Below, one piece after another: positions 63,647-64,000 of a DNA stretch of 64,000 nucleotides. Under the pieces are notes generated by a model that had not been told where the DNA came from, ran no database searches, and was given only the letters and a program-made list of their open reading frames with translations. This DNA comes from Gammaproteobacteria bacterium (GTDB lineage Bacteria; Pseudomonadota; Gammaproteobacteria; Burkholderiales; Burkholderiaceae_C): positions 310,001-374,000 of the forward strand of contig JAHIYE010000021.1 in the NCBI GenBank assembly GCA_018815325.1, read 5' to 3'. The position numbers were made by a program, and so were the translations under genes. Numbering within the stretch: position 1 is the stretch's first letter; each line of letters begins with the position of its first letter.

Positions 63647-64000
63647 TGGGCTTCCCCCGATTCCCCGGACGGTTTGCCTAGCCCTTTAGACCTTCTTCAA
63701 ACTGGACCGGGCTGAGGAAGTCTAGCTTGGAGTGCTTGCGCACCGGGTTGTAGAAGCGTTCGATGTAGTCGAACACGTCCGAGCGCGCTTCTTCACGGGT
63801 TCGGTAGACCTTGCGGCTGGTTCTCTCCCTCTTCAATGAGGAGAAGAAGCTCTCCATGGCCGTGTTGTCCCAGCACTCCCCACGGCGGCTCATGCTGCAG
63901 GTGATGCCCTGGGCCTTGAGCAATTGCTGGAACTCATCGCTGGTGTACTGGCTGTTCTGGTTCGAGTGGTGCATCAAGGCACTGGGTCTGCCCCGACGCC
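63647..64000 (-). mobile_element. IS3-family element, 3' end (truncated by the window)
   Basis: A terminal-repeat-like stretch TGGGCTTCCCCCGATTCCCC begins at 63647 and resembles the TG...C-rich ends of IS3-group elements. The transposase runs from 63678 into the right edge, so the other end and the target duplication lie outside the window. Confidence 0.7.
63678..64000 (-). CDS. IS3-family transposase OrfB, C-terminal part, probably inactive
   Basis: About 107 residues of the integrase core, open to the window edge: MHHSNQNSQYTSDEFQQLLKAQGITCSMSRRGECWDNTAMESFFSSLKRERTSRKVYRTREEARSDVFDYIERFYNPVRKHSKLDFLSPVQFEEGLKG. The glutamate of the DDE triad lies in the AMESFF segment and is intact, but where active relatives have HHSDxGSQY the second Asp reads Asn (HHSNQNSQY), so the element is probably defective unless sequence error is involved. 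A second protein of the pair (OrfA) is not visible. Confidence 0.85.
   Translation of the reverse strand, partial: RRGRPSALMHHSNQNSQYTSDEFQQLLKAQGITCSMSRRGECWDNTAMESFFSSLKRERTSRKVYRTREEARSDVFDYIERFYNPVRKHSKLDFLSPVQFEEGLKG

Overview
This 64 kb window is a GC-rich chromosomal stretch from a betaproteobacterium, most likely Burkholderiales, family Comamonadaceae (inferred; no rRNA gene is present to confirm it). The reasons are several orphan Bug/tripartite-tricarboxylate-type binding proteins, a phasin next to an acyl-CoA-binding protein, a C-P lyase locus, NodI/NodJ-type and split MacB-type exporters, and a small dispersed repeat of the TTGCTA...TAGCT...GGGCTAGAGG type. I see no tRNA, rRNA, CRISPR array or plasmid/phage replication module.

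Layout: (1) 1-7.7 kb, phosphonate locus: phnG-phnH-phnI (minus; phnJ onwards would lie to the left of the window), divergent phnF-DUF1045-phnN (plus), then a convergent phnC-phnD-phnE-phnZ-like operon (minus). Good Pho-box matches lie upstream of phnG and phnC. (2) 8-12 kb, AMP nucleosidase and a PAS-GGDEF-EAL protein. (3) 12.2-13.5 kb, a solitary 3-hydroxybenzoate 6-hydroxylase-like flavoprotein behind stacked palindromes. (4) 13.7-20.5 kb, two exporters: NodT/HlyD/split MacB, and a NodI/NodJ-like pair. (5) 20.5-25.7 kb, GMC oxidoreductase, ohrR-ohr with a near-perfect operator, DUF2855 and an SrkA-like kinase. (6) 25.8-28.5 kb, two Bug proteins and a ModA-like protein without signal peptide. 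(7) 28.6-35 kb, a Mn-type riboswitch with a TerC/Alx protein, FKBP, DUF2835, a PilZ protein, a second-type YebC, and HtpG. (8) 34.8-39.7 kb, a Crp-like regulator, hybrid histidine kinase and response regulator, and an RluF-like pseudouridine synthase. (9) 39.8-42 kb, a TonB-dependent receptor. (10) 42-51.6 kb, a Crp-like regulator divergent from an acyl-CoA synthetase-livGHMKF-PaaK-like operon, which looks like a carboxylate uptake and CoA-activation unit. (11) 51.7-59.3 kb, two more Bug proteins, an EAL/GGDEF-variant protein, DUF1840, a lipoprotein zinc aminopeptidase behind a TGGC tetranucleotide tract, acyl-CoA-binding protein, TetR and phasin. (12) 59.5-64 kb, rfbBDAC (dTDP-L-rhamnose), then about 750 bp of decayed, lower-GC DNA and the end of an IS3-family element.

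The clearest unexplained structures are: the Pho-box pair and its inverted, one-base-shorter copy between phnG and phnF; a PhnZ-like HD di-iron oxygenase homologue joined to a C-P lyase transporter operon; a family of about 60 bp repeats, two of whose five copies lie in frame inside genes; a hairpin element present twice in the liv operon with compensatory changes in its stem, plus four consecutive hairpins between livK and livF; and a tetranucleotide tract in front of the aminopeptidase gene. Functions are assigned from recognisable motifs and family resemblance only; no database search was run.
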